Shown here one piece after another: positions 12,843 through 18,459 of a stretch of 18,459 nucleotides of DNA. This DNA is from Chrysiogenia bacterium (GTDB lineage: Bacteria; JAGRBM01). The stretch lies in contig JAGRBM010000314.1 in the NCBI GenBank assembly GCA_020434085.1, positions 1 through 18,459 of the forward strand. Direction: 5' to 3'. Made by a program: the position numbers and the translations under genes. Below the pieces are notes generated by a model. The model ran no database searches and had not been told where the DNA came from. It saw only the letters and a list, made by a program, of their open reading frames with translations. Positions within the stretch are counted from its first letter, which is position 1, and each line of letters starts with the position of its first letter.

Positions 12843-13514
12843 TCAGGGCTGCTTGCCGCGGGCGGCTTCGAGCCAACTGCGCAGGTCCGTGCCGCCAAAA
12901 GTGTTCTTGCCCGGCACCTTGGTCCCTTTGAGCGCGGCGGGCCGGGCGTAGATCGTCTCTTTCCAGCGCTTTAGATTCGGAAATTCATCGATCGATACCC
13001 CCGACCAGTTGTGGGTGCGAACCCACGCCCAGTTGGCCATGTCGGCAATGGAGTAGTCGCCGGCGAGCCACTCGTGCTCGGCAAGCCGTCCTTCCAGCAC
13101 GCCGAAGAGGCGGCGCGTTTCGTTCTGGTAGCGGTCGATTGCAAAGGGAATCTTCTGCGGGGCGTAGCGAAAAAACACGTTGGCCTGCCCCATCATGGGA
13201 CCGATCCCGCCCATCTGGAACATGAGCCACTGGATCACCAGCGAGCGGCCCTTCGCGTCGGTGGGCAGAAATTTGCCCGTCTTCTCGGCCAGGTAAATAA
13301 GGATCGCGCCCGATTCGAATACCACGAAGTCGTCTTCATCCCTATCCACAATGACGGGGATGCGGCCGTTGGGATTGAGCTTCACAAACCAGTCTTCGCG
13401 CTGCTCATTCTTCATCAGATCAATGGCGCGCACTTCGTAGGGGAGATCCATTTCTTCGAGTGCGATGGAGGCCTTGTGCCCGTTGGGCGTACTGGATGTA
13501 TAGAGCTCGATCAT
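12843..13514 (-). CDS. yfcG: YfcG/Ure2-like glutathione S-transferase (disulfide reductase type)
   Basis: A 223-residue cytoplasmic GST of the Nu/YfcG class, which uses glutathione to reduce disulfides. The thioredoxin-like domain (1-80) has STPNGHK with Asn11, the residue that replaces the usual Ser/Tyr/Cys in this class. It also has the cis-proline RIPVIVD (51-57) and [15 protein letters not shown] (66-80), which binds glutathione. The helical domain carries [13 protein letters not shown] (102-114), [15 protein letters not shown] (122-136) and the N-cap motif [12 protein letters not shown] (154-165), all closely matching E. coli YfcG as I recall it. The ATG at 13514 has AAGGAGG four bases upstream. 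It is the third gene of a tight operon, ten bases after the 382-residue GST-like gene. Confidence 0.92.
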   Translation of the reverse strand: MIELYTSSTPNGHKASIALEEMDLPYEVRAIDLMKNEQREDWFVKLNPNGRIPVIVDRDEDDFVVFESGAILIYLAEKTGKFLPTDAKGRSLVIQWLMFQMGGIGPMMGQANVFFRYAPQKIPFAIDRYQNETRRLFGVLEGRLAEHEWLAGDYSIADMANWAWVRTHNWSGVSIDEFPNLKRWKETIYARPAALKGTKVPGKNTFGGTDLRSWLEAARGKQP

Positions 13515-13524
13515 TGCCCCTCCT

Positions 13525-14673
13525 TCAATCCCATGCCCCGGGCAGGTTCCATTCGATTCCGCTGAAGTAGCGGCGGACGCGCTCGGCGGTGCCGACCTTT
13601 CGCGGGCGGCAGAGCGGCGGCGTATTTCCCGCGTGCAGATTCGAGGCAATGCGCCCGCCCTGCCACAGGGGTTCCCAGCAGCCGTGCGCGCGAAGAGTCT
13701 TCTCGACTTCGGGCTTTGCCTCTTCGGGGAGCGCTTCGAAATGGTCCTGCAGGCGCTCGCGGCACCAGACGCGGTACTGGACCGTCGGCAGGTTTTTGTA
13801 GCTTGCGCCCTGCACGCTCAGGTCGAAGTGGCGCCGCCGCCCATGCCAGGCGCGCGCGTTTTCAGCAAGATAGGGCAGGTAGGCCTCGCCGATGTCTTCG
13901 AGAATCGGGCTCCAGGCTTTCGGCAGGGTGTTCGCAAACTTCGCCTTCTCAAATTTCGAGGCGCGCGCGTTCCACAGCCTGGCAACCCATTCGTATACCC
14001 CCGGCGCGCGATCCTGCATGATGCGTGCGGGCGTGGGGTCCTGCGAAAAATGGCGGAACATGCTCGCGAAAAACCCGAAGTCCGCGAGCGATGGTTTCGC
14101 GCCCAGCAGATACGGACTGCGCGCAAGGACCGCTTCGAGCCGGTCGAGAGTCTTGAGATAGATTCCCTCCACGTGCTCGCGAGTCTCGTCGCTTACGCCA
14201 TCGTCACGCACATAGGTTTTGCGCTGGCGCTCACGCGCCATTTTTGCCGTTACGGAAAGCGGAAAGGGCGAGTCACTCAAAAAGGTGCGGGCGAAGTGCT
14301 CGCTGAGCGCCCGGGCGTCTTCTTCAAGGCTCCACCGGTAGTGAAGCGCCGGGCGCCACATCCACTCGTCGGCGTAGTCTTCCAGCAAACGGCAGAAGAA
14401 AGCGAGCGCGGGATCCTCCGGAAGCACGGGCCCCTCGGGATGGCGCGCCTCGAACCAGTCGATCATCGGCGTCGAATCCTGGAGCCACTCGCCCTCTGCG
14501 GTCTGGATCACCGGCACGCGCATGTGACCGGTGTTGCGCAGAATTTTTCCCGACATTTCGCCCCACTTGACGTAGTGGCGTTTGTGCGGAATTTCCTTAT
14601 AACGCAGATACCCCTCTATCTTCCCACTGAAGTAGGAGATGTCCATCAGATAGAGGGTACAGGGTCCGTTCAT
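13525..14673 (-). CDS. Glutathione S-transferase-like protein with a C-terminal extension
   Basis: A 382-residue protein, well over the usual 200-230 for a GST. The N-terminal thioredoxin-fold domain (5-80) has [19 protein letters not shown], with Ser/Tyr candidates where catalysis would occur. It also has the cis-proline MRVPVI (51-56) and [14 protein letters not shown] (66-79), equivalent to the glutathione-gamma-glutamyl site. The helical domain ends with the N-cap [14 protein letters not shown] (189-202). About 130 further residues (250-382) match no domain I know; they are rich in Trp, Arg and His and end near [11 protein letters not shown]. Its ATG overlaps the stop of the upstream hotdog-like gene (ATGA), so translation is coupled. 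No SD stands out. Substrate is unknown. Confidence 0.8.
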   Translation of the reverse strand: MNGPCTLYLMDISYFSGKIEGYLRYKEIPHKRHYVKWGEMSGKILRNTGHMRVPVIQTAEGEWLQDSTPMIDWFEARHPEGPVLPEDPALAFFCRLLEDYADEWMWRPALHYRWSLEEDARALSEHFARTFLSDSPFPLSVTAKMARERQRKTYVRDDGVSDETREHVEGIYLKTLDRLEAVLARSPYLLGAKPSLADFGFFASMFRHFSQDPTPARIMQDRAPGVYEWVARLWNARASKFEKAKFANTLPKAWSPILEDIGEAYLPYLAENARAWHGRRRHFDLSVQGASYKNLPTVQYRVWCRERLQDHFEALPEEAKPEVEKTLRAHGCWEPLWQGGRIASNLHAGNTPPLCRPRKVGTAERVRRYFSGIEWNLPGAWD

Positions 14674-15716
14674 TTTCTGCGGTGCTCTTCGTGAACTTTC
14701 TGCATGTGCTCGGGCACCTGCTCCTTGTCGAGCTGCGTGGCAAAGCGCTGGGTCATCTTGAGCATGAGCTGCGGGTCCATGGGGTGGGCCGCCACCCAGC
14801 CGTGGGCATAGATGTGGGAAAAATCTTCGTTCGCCAGCAGCACTTCGATGAACTGCGTGCCCACCTCCTTGCCCTTGATCTCCAGCGGGCGCGCTGTGGA
14901 GAAAGCATCCGGCCGCATGGTTTTGCGGTTGGTCAGGCAGAGCAATGTCTCGTCGTGGGGAATGACCTCACCCGAGAGCGCAAGCGAGACCTGCGTCGTA
15001 AAGTGCGGGCACTCGCGCTCGAAAGCAAAGGCCAGCGCGCCGATCACGTCGAGGTGATAACAGAGAAACGGAAGTGAGAGGTGACCGTCCTCGGTGCGGA
15101 AGCGCTGCACGTCGCTCTGCTCATCGGCGCCGACGCCGCGCACCTTTGCGCAGAACAGGTCTTCGGATTCTACGTAGGGCAATCCCATGATGACGCGCGT
15201 CTGTTTGCCCGGACTGGCCTCGGCGCGCTCGTAGGACTTCTTCCAGCTCTCCCACTGCGAAGGATCGAAACTGGCGCTGCTTTCGAGCGACCAGGCCGCC
15301 GCGTCCAGGCGCTCGGAACCGGCAAAGCGCGTGGTGAGCCACCAGCGGTCGCCTTCGTCCTTGTACTTCGCCTCGAACGCTACCTTCTTGAACAGGGGTA
15401 CGGGCTTCAAAAGCCGCACGTTGATGCCGCAGGGAAAAGTGCGCGATTCGTCATGTCCGGAAATGCGCGAGAGAACCGGAAAGAGCCGCGCGACGCAGTG
15501 GAAGCCGCCCTGCAGGCGCCCCGGAGGCCCCATGAGCGCCATGTGGCCGAACTCCATCTCACCCTCGAAGCGCCGGCGCCCGTCGGGATGGGGGTCGAGC
15601 TCGCGGACGTGCTGCACCGATTGGTCGAAGAGCACGTCAAGAGGCGGGACGTCCTTCATCGCCGCCCATGGGTCGAATTCAGGTGGTCCGAACTTGCTGC
15701 CGACTGGTTCTGACAT
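14670..15716 (-). CDS. Uncharacterised protein, possibly double-hotdog thioesterase-like
   Basis: A 348-residue cytoplasmic protein that I do not recognise with confidence. The segment GHMALMGPPGRLQGGFHCVARLF (57-79) looks like the GPPGxxHGG loop and central helix of PaaI-type hotdog thioesterases. The C-terminal part holds a long helix, LPFLCYHLDVIGALAFAF, and an ending, VGTQFIEVLLANEDFSHIYAHGWVAAHP, that resembles a second hotdog strand set. A hydrolase or non-catalytic acyl-CoA binder is therefore possible. The ATG at 15716 has GGGGA about six bases upstream, and a -10-like TATACT lies 40 bases further up. It leads an operon with two GST-like genes and overlaps the next by four bases. Confidence 0.6.
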   Translation of the reverse strand: MSEPVGSKFGPPEFDPWAAMKDVPPLDVLFDQSVQHVRELDPHPDGRRRFEGEMEFGHMALMGPPGRLQGGFHCVARLFPVLSRISGHDESRTFPCGINVRLLKPVPLFKKVAFEAKYKDEGDRWWLTTRFAGSERLDAAAWSLESSASFDPSQWESWKKSYERAEASPGKQTRVIMGLPYVESEDLFCAKVRGVGADEQSDVQRFRTEDGHLSLPFLCYHLDVIGALAFAFERECPHFTTQVSLALSGEVIPHDETLLCLTNRKTMRPDAFSTARPLEIKGKEVGTQFIEVLLANEDFSHIYAHGWVAAHPMDPQLMLKMTQRFATQLDKEQVPEHMQKVHEEHRRK

Positions 15717-15756
15717 GGCGTTCCCCGTGTCGCGGCGAGATGTCCGCGCACGCCGG

Positions 15757-15762
15757 AGTATA
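15757..15762 (-). promoter_or_regulatory. Possible -10 for the hotdog-GST-GST operon
   Basis: The minus strand reads TATACT, five of six to consensus. The 17-base position upstream holds a GC-rich TCGCCC, so no -35 is visible; an activator may be needed. The start would lie near 15750, about 33 bases before the ATG. Confidence 0.4.
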
Positions 15763-15841
15763 GATGCCGCGGCCGGGTCGGGCGATGCAGCGCTGGAAAC
15801 GATTTCTTGACGACGCAGGAAGGCGCGAAGTGCCACCAGAT

Positions 15842-15920
15842 ACCCTCTCCCTTTCAGGGAGAGGGTGCCCGCAGGACGGGTGAGGGTGGAATGCTGGTAC
15901 CGATTCGGCACCCTCTCCCT
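15842..15920. repeat. Three-arm palindromic element (REP-like) downstream of the GMC gene
   Basis: ACCCTCTCCCT (15842-15852), TTC, AGGGAGAGGGT (15856-15866) form a perfect 11-bp hairpin. The right arm extended, AGGGAGAGGGTGCC (15856-15869), is also a perfect complement of GGCACCCTCTCCCT (15907-15920), so two alternative hairpins compete for it. The element lies just after the GMC stop and may terminate that transcript, although no T-tract follows. Similar CCCTCTCCC/GGGAGAGGG palindromes are common intergenic repeats in proteobacteria. Confidence 0.75.
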
Positions 15921-15930
15921 CGCTCCAACT

Positions 15931-17472
15931 TTACACCGCCGACTTGATGGTCTCCGAGGCCCAGGACGAGAGGCCGTAGATCGAGAGCTGCGGATTGACG
16001 CCCAGCGAGGTGGGATAGACCGAGCCATCGACCACGAAGAGATTGTCGAATTCGTGGTGGCGCAGGCTCGAATCCACCACCGAAGTTTTGGGATCGCCGC
16101 CCATGGCGCAGCCGCCCATCACGTGGGCGCAGAAGACCTTGTGACGGAGCTTGGCGTAACTCGCCTTGTCCAGCTTTGCCAGGTCCGCCTCGCTGCGCAT
16201 CACGACCGGGTCGTTGTGCATGCTGAGCACTTCCGTTGCACCGGCCGCCAGTTGCAGATTGGCGCAGGCACGAATGCCCTCGCGGAAGCTCTCTTCGAGA
16301 CGCGGCGTCCACTTGTAATCGACCTGGATGCCGCCGTCCTTCTTCATGCTCACCACGCCGCCCTCGTCGAAGTCGCTGGTGTCGAAACCGTCAATGCCGA
16401 TCATCACGAGCGCGTTGGCGTAGGGAAGGCGCTCCATGTAGCCCGTGTGGGGATTGCCGAATCCCGGAATGGCGGTGGAGCCCAGCATGGGCTGGAGCGG
16501 CGCGGCTTCGAGGAAGAAGCCCATCTTGCCTTCGCGGCGCGCGAACTGGTGGCTGGAAACCGACTGCGGCGCGCCATAGTAGGGGTCCACCTTTTCATCG
16601 AAATAGGCAACTGTGCCGCAGGCCGGATGCAGGAAGGTGCGCTTTCCAACGCGGCCGTTGGAATTTCCGATGCCCGAGCGGAAGAAGATCATCGGATTGT
16701 TGATGCCGCCGCCCGAGAGTACGGCCAGCTTGGGCCGCACGGTGACGCGCTTGCTTGTGGGTTTGTCGGTTTCGGGATCGCGCACGATGCCGCGAATTTC
16801 GGTGATCTTGCGTGAAGCACCCGATTTGATGGTCTCCACCTTCACATTTGCGTAGACATCGGCGCCGTAGCTGACGGCTTCGGGCACGAGCGTGATGAGC
16901 ATCGACTGCTTGGCATCGACCGGACAACCCGTGCCGCAGTAGCCGGTGTTCGCGCATTCGCGCACGTTGCGCCGGAGCATGGAGGCTTCCCAGCCGAGCT
17001 TTTGTGCCCCGTCCCAGAGGACGCGGTTGTTGCGGTTGGCAAAGCCGAGCTCCACGCGCTCGATGCCAAGACGCGCTTCGACTCTCTCCCAGTGGGGAAC
17101 CAGGTCGTCGTAGTTGATGTTCACACCGTGGTGTTCGTTCCACCACTCGACGACGTGCTCGGGAGTGCGAAAACTGGTGGTCCAGTTGACCACCGTCGTG
17201 CCGCCCACGGTTCGTCCCTGCAGGATGGCAATGGAGAGATCGGCCGTCGCGCGGTTGCCGCCGTCCTGGTAGAGCAGCGGATACATGTCCGCCTCATTCA
17301 TATTGAATTTTTCGCTGGTGTTGTGGCTACCCTCTTCGAGAACGACGACGCGTTTACCAGCCTCGGCCAGACGCGCGGCCACGTGGGCGCCGCCAGCGCC
17401 TGAGCCGACGACGCACACGTCGCACTCGATTTCCAGATCGTTCTTGATGTCGGCGCCGGTGAAGATGCTCAT
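15931..17472 (-). CDS. GMC-family FAD oxidoreductase
   Basis: A 513-residue flavoenzyme that oxidises an alcohol or sugar/sterol-type substrate. The FAD motif is VVGSGAGGAHVAARLAEAG (21-39), with LEEGS closing the ADP-binding fold. GRTVGGTTVVNW (86-97) is the GMC signature region. Catalytic His450 lies in AHVMGGCAMGG and Asn493 in GVNPQLSIYG. A cysteine cluster, Cys173, Cys179 and Cys183 in ECANTGYCGTGCPVDAKQS, sits where related dehydrogenases carry cysteines. It has no signal of its own. The ATG at 17472 overlaps the stop of the Tat-signal subunit gene (ATGA) and has a full GGAGGTGA SD. By analogy with gluconate 2-dehydrogenase it is probably exported folded with that partner. No cytochrome c subunit is in the window, so the electron acceptor is unknown. 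Confidence 0.9.
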   Translation of the reverse strand: MSIFTGADIKNDLEIECDVCVVGSGAGGAHVAARLAEAGKRVVVLEEGSHNTSEKFNMNEADMYPLLYQDGGNRATADLSIAILQGRTVGGTTVVNWTTSFRTPEHVVEWWNEHHGVNINYDDLVPHWERVEARLGIERVELGFANRNNRVLWDGAQKLGWEASMLRRNVRECANTGYCGTGCPVDAKQSMLITLVPEAVSYGADVYANVKVETIKSGASRKITEIRGIVRDPETDKPTSKRVTVRPKLAVLSGGGINNPMIFFRSGIGNSNGRVGKRTFLHPACGTVAYFDEKVDPYYGAPQSVSSHQFARREGKMGFFLEAAPLQPMLGSTAIPGFGNPHTGYMERLPYANALVMIGIDGFDTSDFDEGGVVSMKKDGGIQVDYKWTPRLEESFREGIRACANLQLAAGATEVLSMHNDPVVMRSEADLAKLDKASYAKLRHKVFCAHVMGGCAMGGDPKTSVVDSSLRHHEFDNLFVVDGSVYPTSLGVNPQLSIYGLSSWASETIKSAV

Positions 17473-18176
17473 GGCGTCACCTCCCCGGCGGATTCTTCGG
17501 ATTTCGGCTGCGCGGCCTGGGCCTTGCGCGCGGCGATGGCCTCCGGGCGCGAGTTCTCGATGGCCTGTCGCTGCTCTTCTTCGAGCTTGGCGAGCCGGTA
17601 TTCGCGGATGTCGGCCACATCGGGCGGGCCGCCATAGCCCACCCCCTTCCAGGTGCGCTCGTCGCCGTAATAGAGCGCCGGGATCATCGCGCGCAGCGCA
17701 TGGTAGGCCGTGCGCCGAAAGGCGACGCCCGAGCCGGCCCAGCTCTCGAAGGAGCGGACCTGCGCCTCGGGGGAGAGCTTGCTGAACGGGGTGATGCGAC
17801 CCTCGAAGAGCAGGCCGGTCAGTGCGTTGTCGAAAACGCCCAGCAGAATCTTGAACTCTTTCTGCGCCGCCTCGGGCATGGTTGCGAAGAGATCGTCGGC
17901 CTTCTTCGCCACATCAATGGCGCTGGCGCCGGGCAGGTTTTTGCCGCGGGGCGGGCAGATCACATCGCCCAGGGCGGCGATGATGGCGTATTCCTTGTCC
18001 GAGAGGACCCGCAGCCCGCCCGGGACCGTTCGCATCGCGGGCCCGCGCAGGGCGAGCCCCACGCCGCCGATAGCGGCGATGGCCGATCCGACCAGCCCGA
18101 CTTTGAGGAAGCTGCGGCGCGAGAGGCCCTCGCCCGCCTGTTCCCGGGACGTTTCTTCACTGTTTGGCGTTGTCAT
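17469..18176 (-). CDS. Gluconate 2-dehydrogenase subunit 3 family protein with Tat signal
   Basis: A 235-residue small subunit of the Gluconate_2-dh3 family, which pairs with GMC dehydrogenases and carries them through the Tat pathway. The twin-arginine motif SRRSFLK is at 19-25, followed by a hydrophobic stretch, VGLVGSAIAAIGGVGLAL (26-43), and no lipobox. The mature part has LRVLSDKEYAIIAALGDVICP (55-75), typical of the family, and AFRRTAYHALRAMIPALYYGDERTW, containing the conserved FRR and YYGDERTW-type segments. The C-terminal 45 residues are charged and probably helical. The ATG at 18176 is chosen over an open frame to 18209, since GGGGGAG lies 11 bases upstream. That SD is inside a hairpin arm. 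The stop overlaps the GMC start. Confidence 0.9.
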   Translation of the reverse strand: MTTPNSEETSREQAGEGLSRRSFLKVGLVGSAIAAIGGVGLALRGPAMRTVPGGLRVLSDKEYAIIAALGDVICPPRGKNLPGASAIDVAKKADDLFATMPEAAQKEFKILLGVFDNALTGLLFEGRITPFSKLSPEAQVRSFESWAGSGVAFRRTAYHALRAMIPALYYGDERTWKGVGYGGPPDVADIREYRLAKLEEEQRQAIENSRPEAIAARKAQAAQPKSEESAGEVTP

Positions 18177-18180
18177 GGTG

Positions 18181-18212
18181 CCCAAGTCTCCCCCGTGCGG
18201 GGGTCCCAAGTC
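18181..18212 (-). promoter_or_regulatory. Leader hairpin masking the SD, between direct repeats
   Basis: CCCAAGTC occurs twice (18181-18188 and 18205-18212), 24 bases apart. Between the copies CCCCC (18190-18194) and GGGGG (18199-18203) make a 5-bp stem with loop GTGC. On the minus strand the stem's 3' arm is the GGGGG of the Tat gene's only SD-like sequence, so folding would hide the ribosome site. The repeats could instead bind a regulator. Confidence 0.4.
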
Positions 18213-18246
18213 AATGCGAATGAACGCACTTCAGCGCCTTGTTTCC

Positions 18247-18275
18247 TTGAGCCAGGGAGCGCCGTTCACTAGAGT
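18247..18275 (+). promoter_or_regulatory. Sigma70-type promoter for the AhpD/CMD-like gene, with overlapping palindrome
   Basis: TTGAGC (18247-18252) and TAGAGT (18270-18275) are separated by exactly 17 bases, each four of six to consensus. The -10 lies inside the inverted repeat TCACT-AG-AGTGA (18266-18277), a possible operator. Confidence 0.45.
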
Positions 18276-18336
18276 GACGCCTTTGTCAGTTTGTGTCGCC
18301 GGGTGCGCCCCGGTGTTGTCTCAGGTGGGGGAAACC

Positions 18337-18459
18337 ATGAGCCGAAAAATTCCCAGACTGGGCGCCGATGAAATGCCCACGGAGCTGGCGGACCAGCTCG
18401 CGCCGCGTATCCAGCGACTTGGATACCTGGGCGAGTTTTTCCAGGTAATGGCGCATCAG
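18337..18459 (+). CDS. Carboxymuconolactone decarboxylase/AhpD-like protein, 5' end only
   Basis: Only the first 41 codons are in the window, and the frame is open to the last base. The N-terminus, MSRKIPRLGADEMPTELADQ, resembles the opening of carboxymuconolactone-decarboxylase (AhpD-fold) proteins, which typically begin with (S)RIPRL and an acidic-proline segment and end in a FFQVMAHxP-type helix. The catalytic CxxC or HxxxC region would lie beyond the window, so neither a peroxidase nor a lactone decarboxylase role can be decided. The ATG has GGGGGA four bases upstream. It diverges from the Tat/GMC operon, and such genes often neighbour oxidoreductase clusters. Confidence 0.6.
   Translation, partial: MSRKIPRLGADEMPTELADQLAPRIQRLGYLGEFFQVMAHQ

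Noticed and set aside
13633-14694. Plus-strand open frame of 353 codons opposite the long GST-like gene
   Set aside because: It is a mirror frame with no domain motif; the minus-strand gene has GST motifs and is coupled to its neighbours.
15842-15920. Short CRISPR-like array
   Set aside because: There are only three copies of an 11-base arm, one inverted, with no uniform spacers.
14670-16028. Longer 452-codon version of the hotdog-like gene
   Set aside because: The extension runs through the -10 element and the palindromic repeat at 15842-15866 and has low-complexity sequence; the ATG at 15716 has an SD.

Overview
The window is GC-rich bacterial chromosome with closely packed genes, many GTG starts and clear Shine-Dalgarno (SD) sites. 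Gene content (CyaY, exodeoxyribonuclease III, a plant-like enoyl-CoA isomerase, an HSDL2-like dehydrogenase, a GMC oxidoreductase with a Tat-exported gluconate-dehydrogenase-3 partner, a spondin lipoprotein, Lgt/Lsp-type lipoboxes) suggests a Gram-negative, proteobacterium-like heterotroph. A deltaproteobacterial or myxobacterial-type lineage is my guess, and I cannot place it firmly. I see no rRNA, tRNA, CRISPR, transposase, integrase or phage gene.

Layout. 1-2535 (+): the 3' part of an AtoE-type short-chain fatty acid transporter, a lone OppF/DppF-type ABC ATPase and a DUF192 lipoprotein, closed by a long perfect hairpin. 2601-5333 (-): an HSL-type esterase, then a PlsC acyltransferase followed by a GNAT-fold protein. 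5651-8431 (+): a CPA1 Na+/H+ antiporter with a long cytoplasmic linker and a C-terminal cyclic-nucleotide-binding domain. 8435-9097 (-) and 9205-9531 (+): a divergent pair, enoyl-CoA isomerase and frataxin CyaY, around a symmetric -10 element. 9556-11234 (-): ExoIII and an HSDL2-like short-chain dehydrogenase. 11379-12832 (+): a possibly leaderless GNAT gene overlapping a spondin-domain lipoprotein. 12843-15716 (-): a three-gene operon of a hotdog-like protein, a 382-residue GST-like protein and a YfcG-type GST. 15931-18176 (-): a Tat-signal Gluconate_2-dh3 subunit translationally coupled to a GMC oxidoreductase. 18337-end (+): the start of a carboxymuconolactone-decarboxylase/AhpD-like gene, divergent from the Tat gene.

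Together the genes have a lipid and acyl-chain flavour (fatty acid uptake, esterase, PlsC, enoyl-CoA isomerase, HSDL2-like SDR, hotdog protein), with thiol and redox functions (two GST-like proteins, CyaY, GMC/Gluconate_2-dh3). Most genes belong to known families. The most unusual items are the cyclic-nucleotide-domain antiporter with no ordinary start codon before its first membrane helix, the PlsC-GNAT pair that resembles the logic of ornithine-lipid synthesis, the GMC oxidoreductase with an atypical cysteine cluster, an SD-masking hairpin between direct repeats, and three palindromic intergenic elements that look like REP/BIME units.
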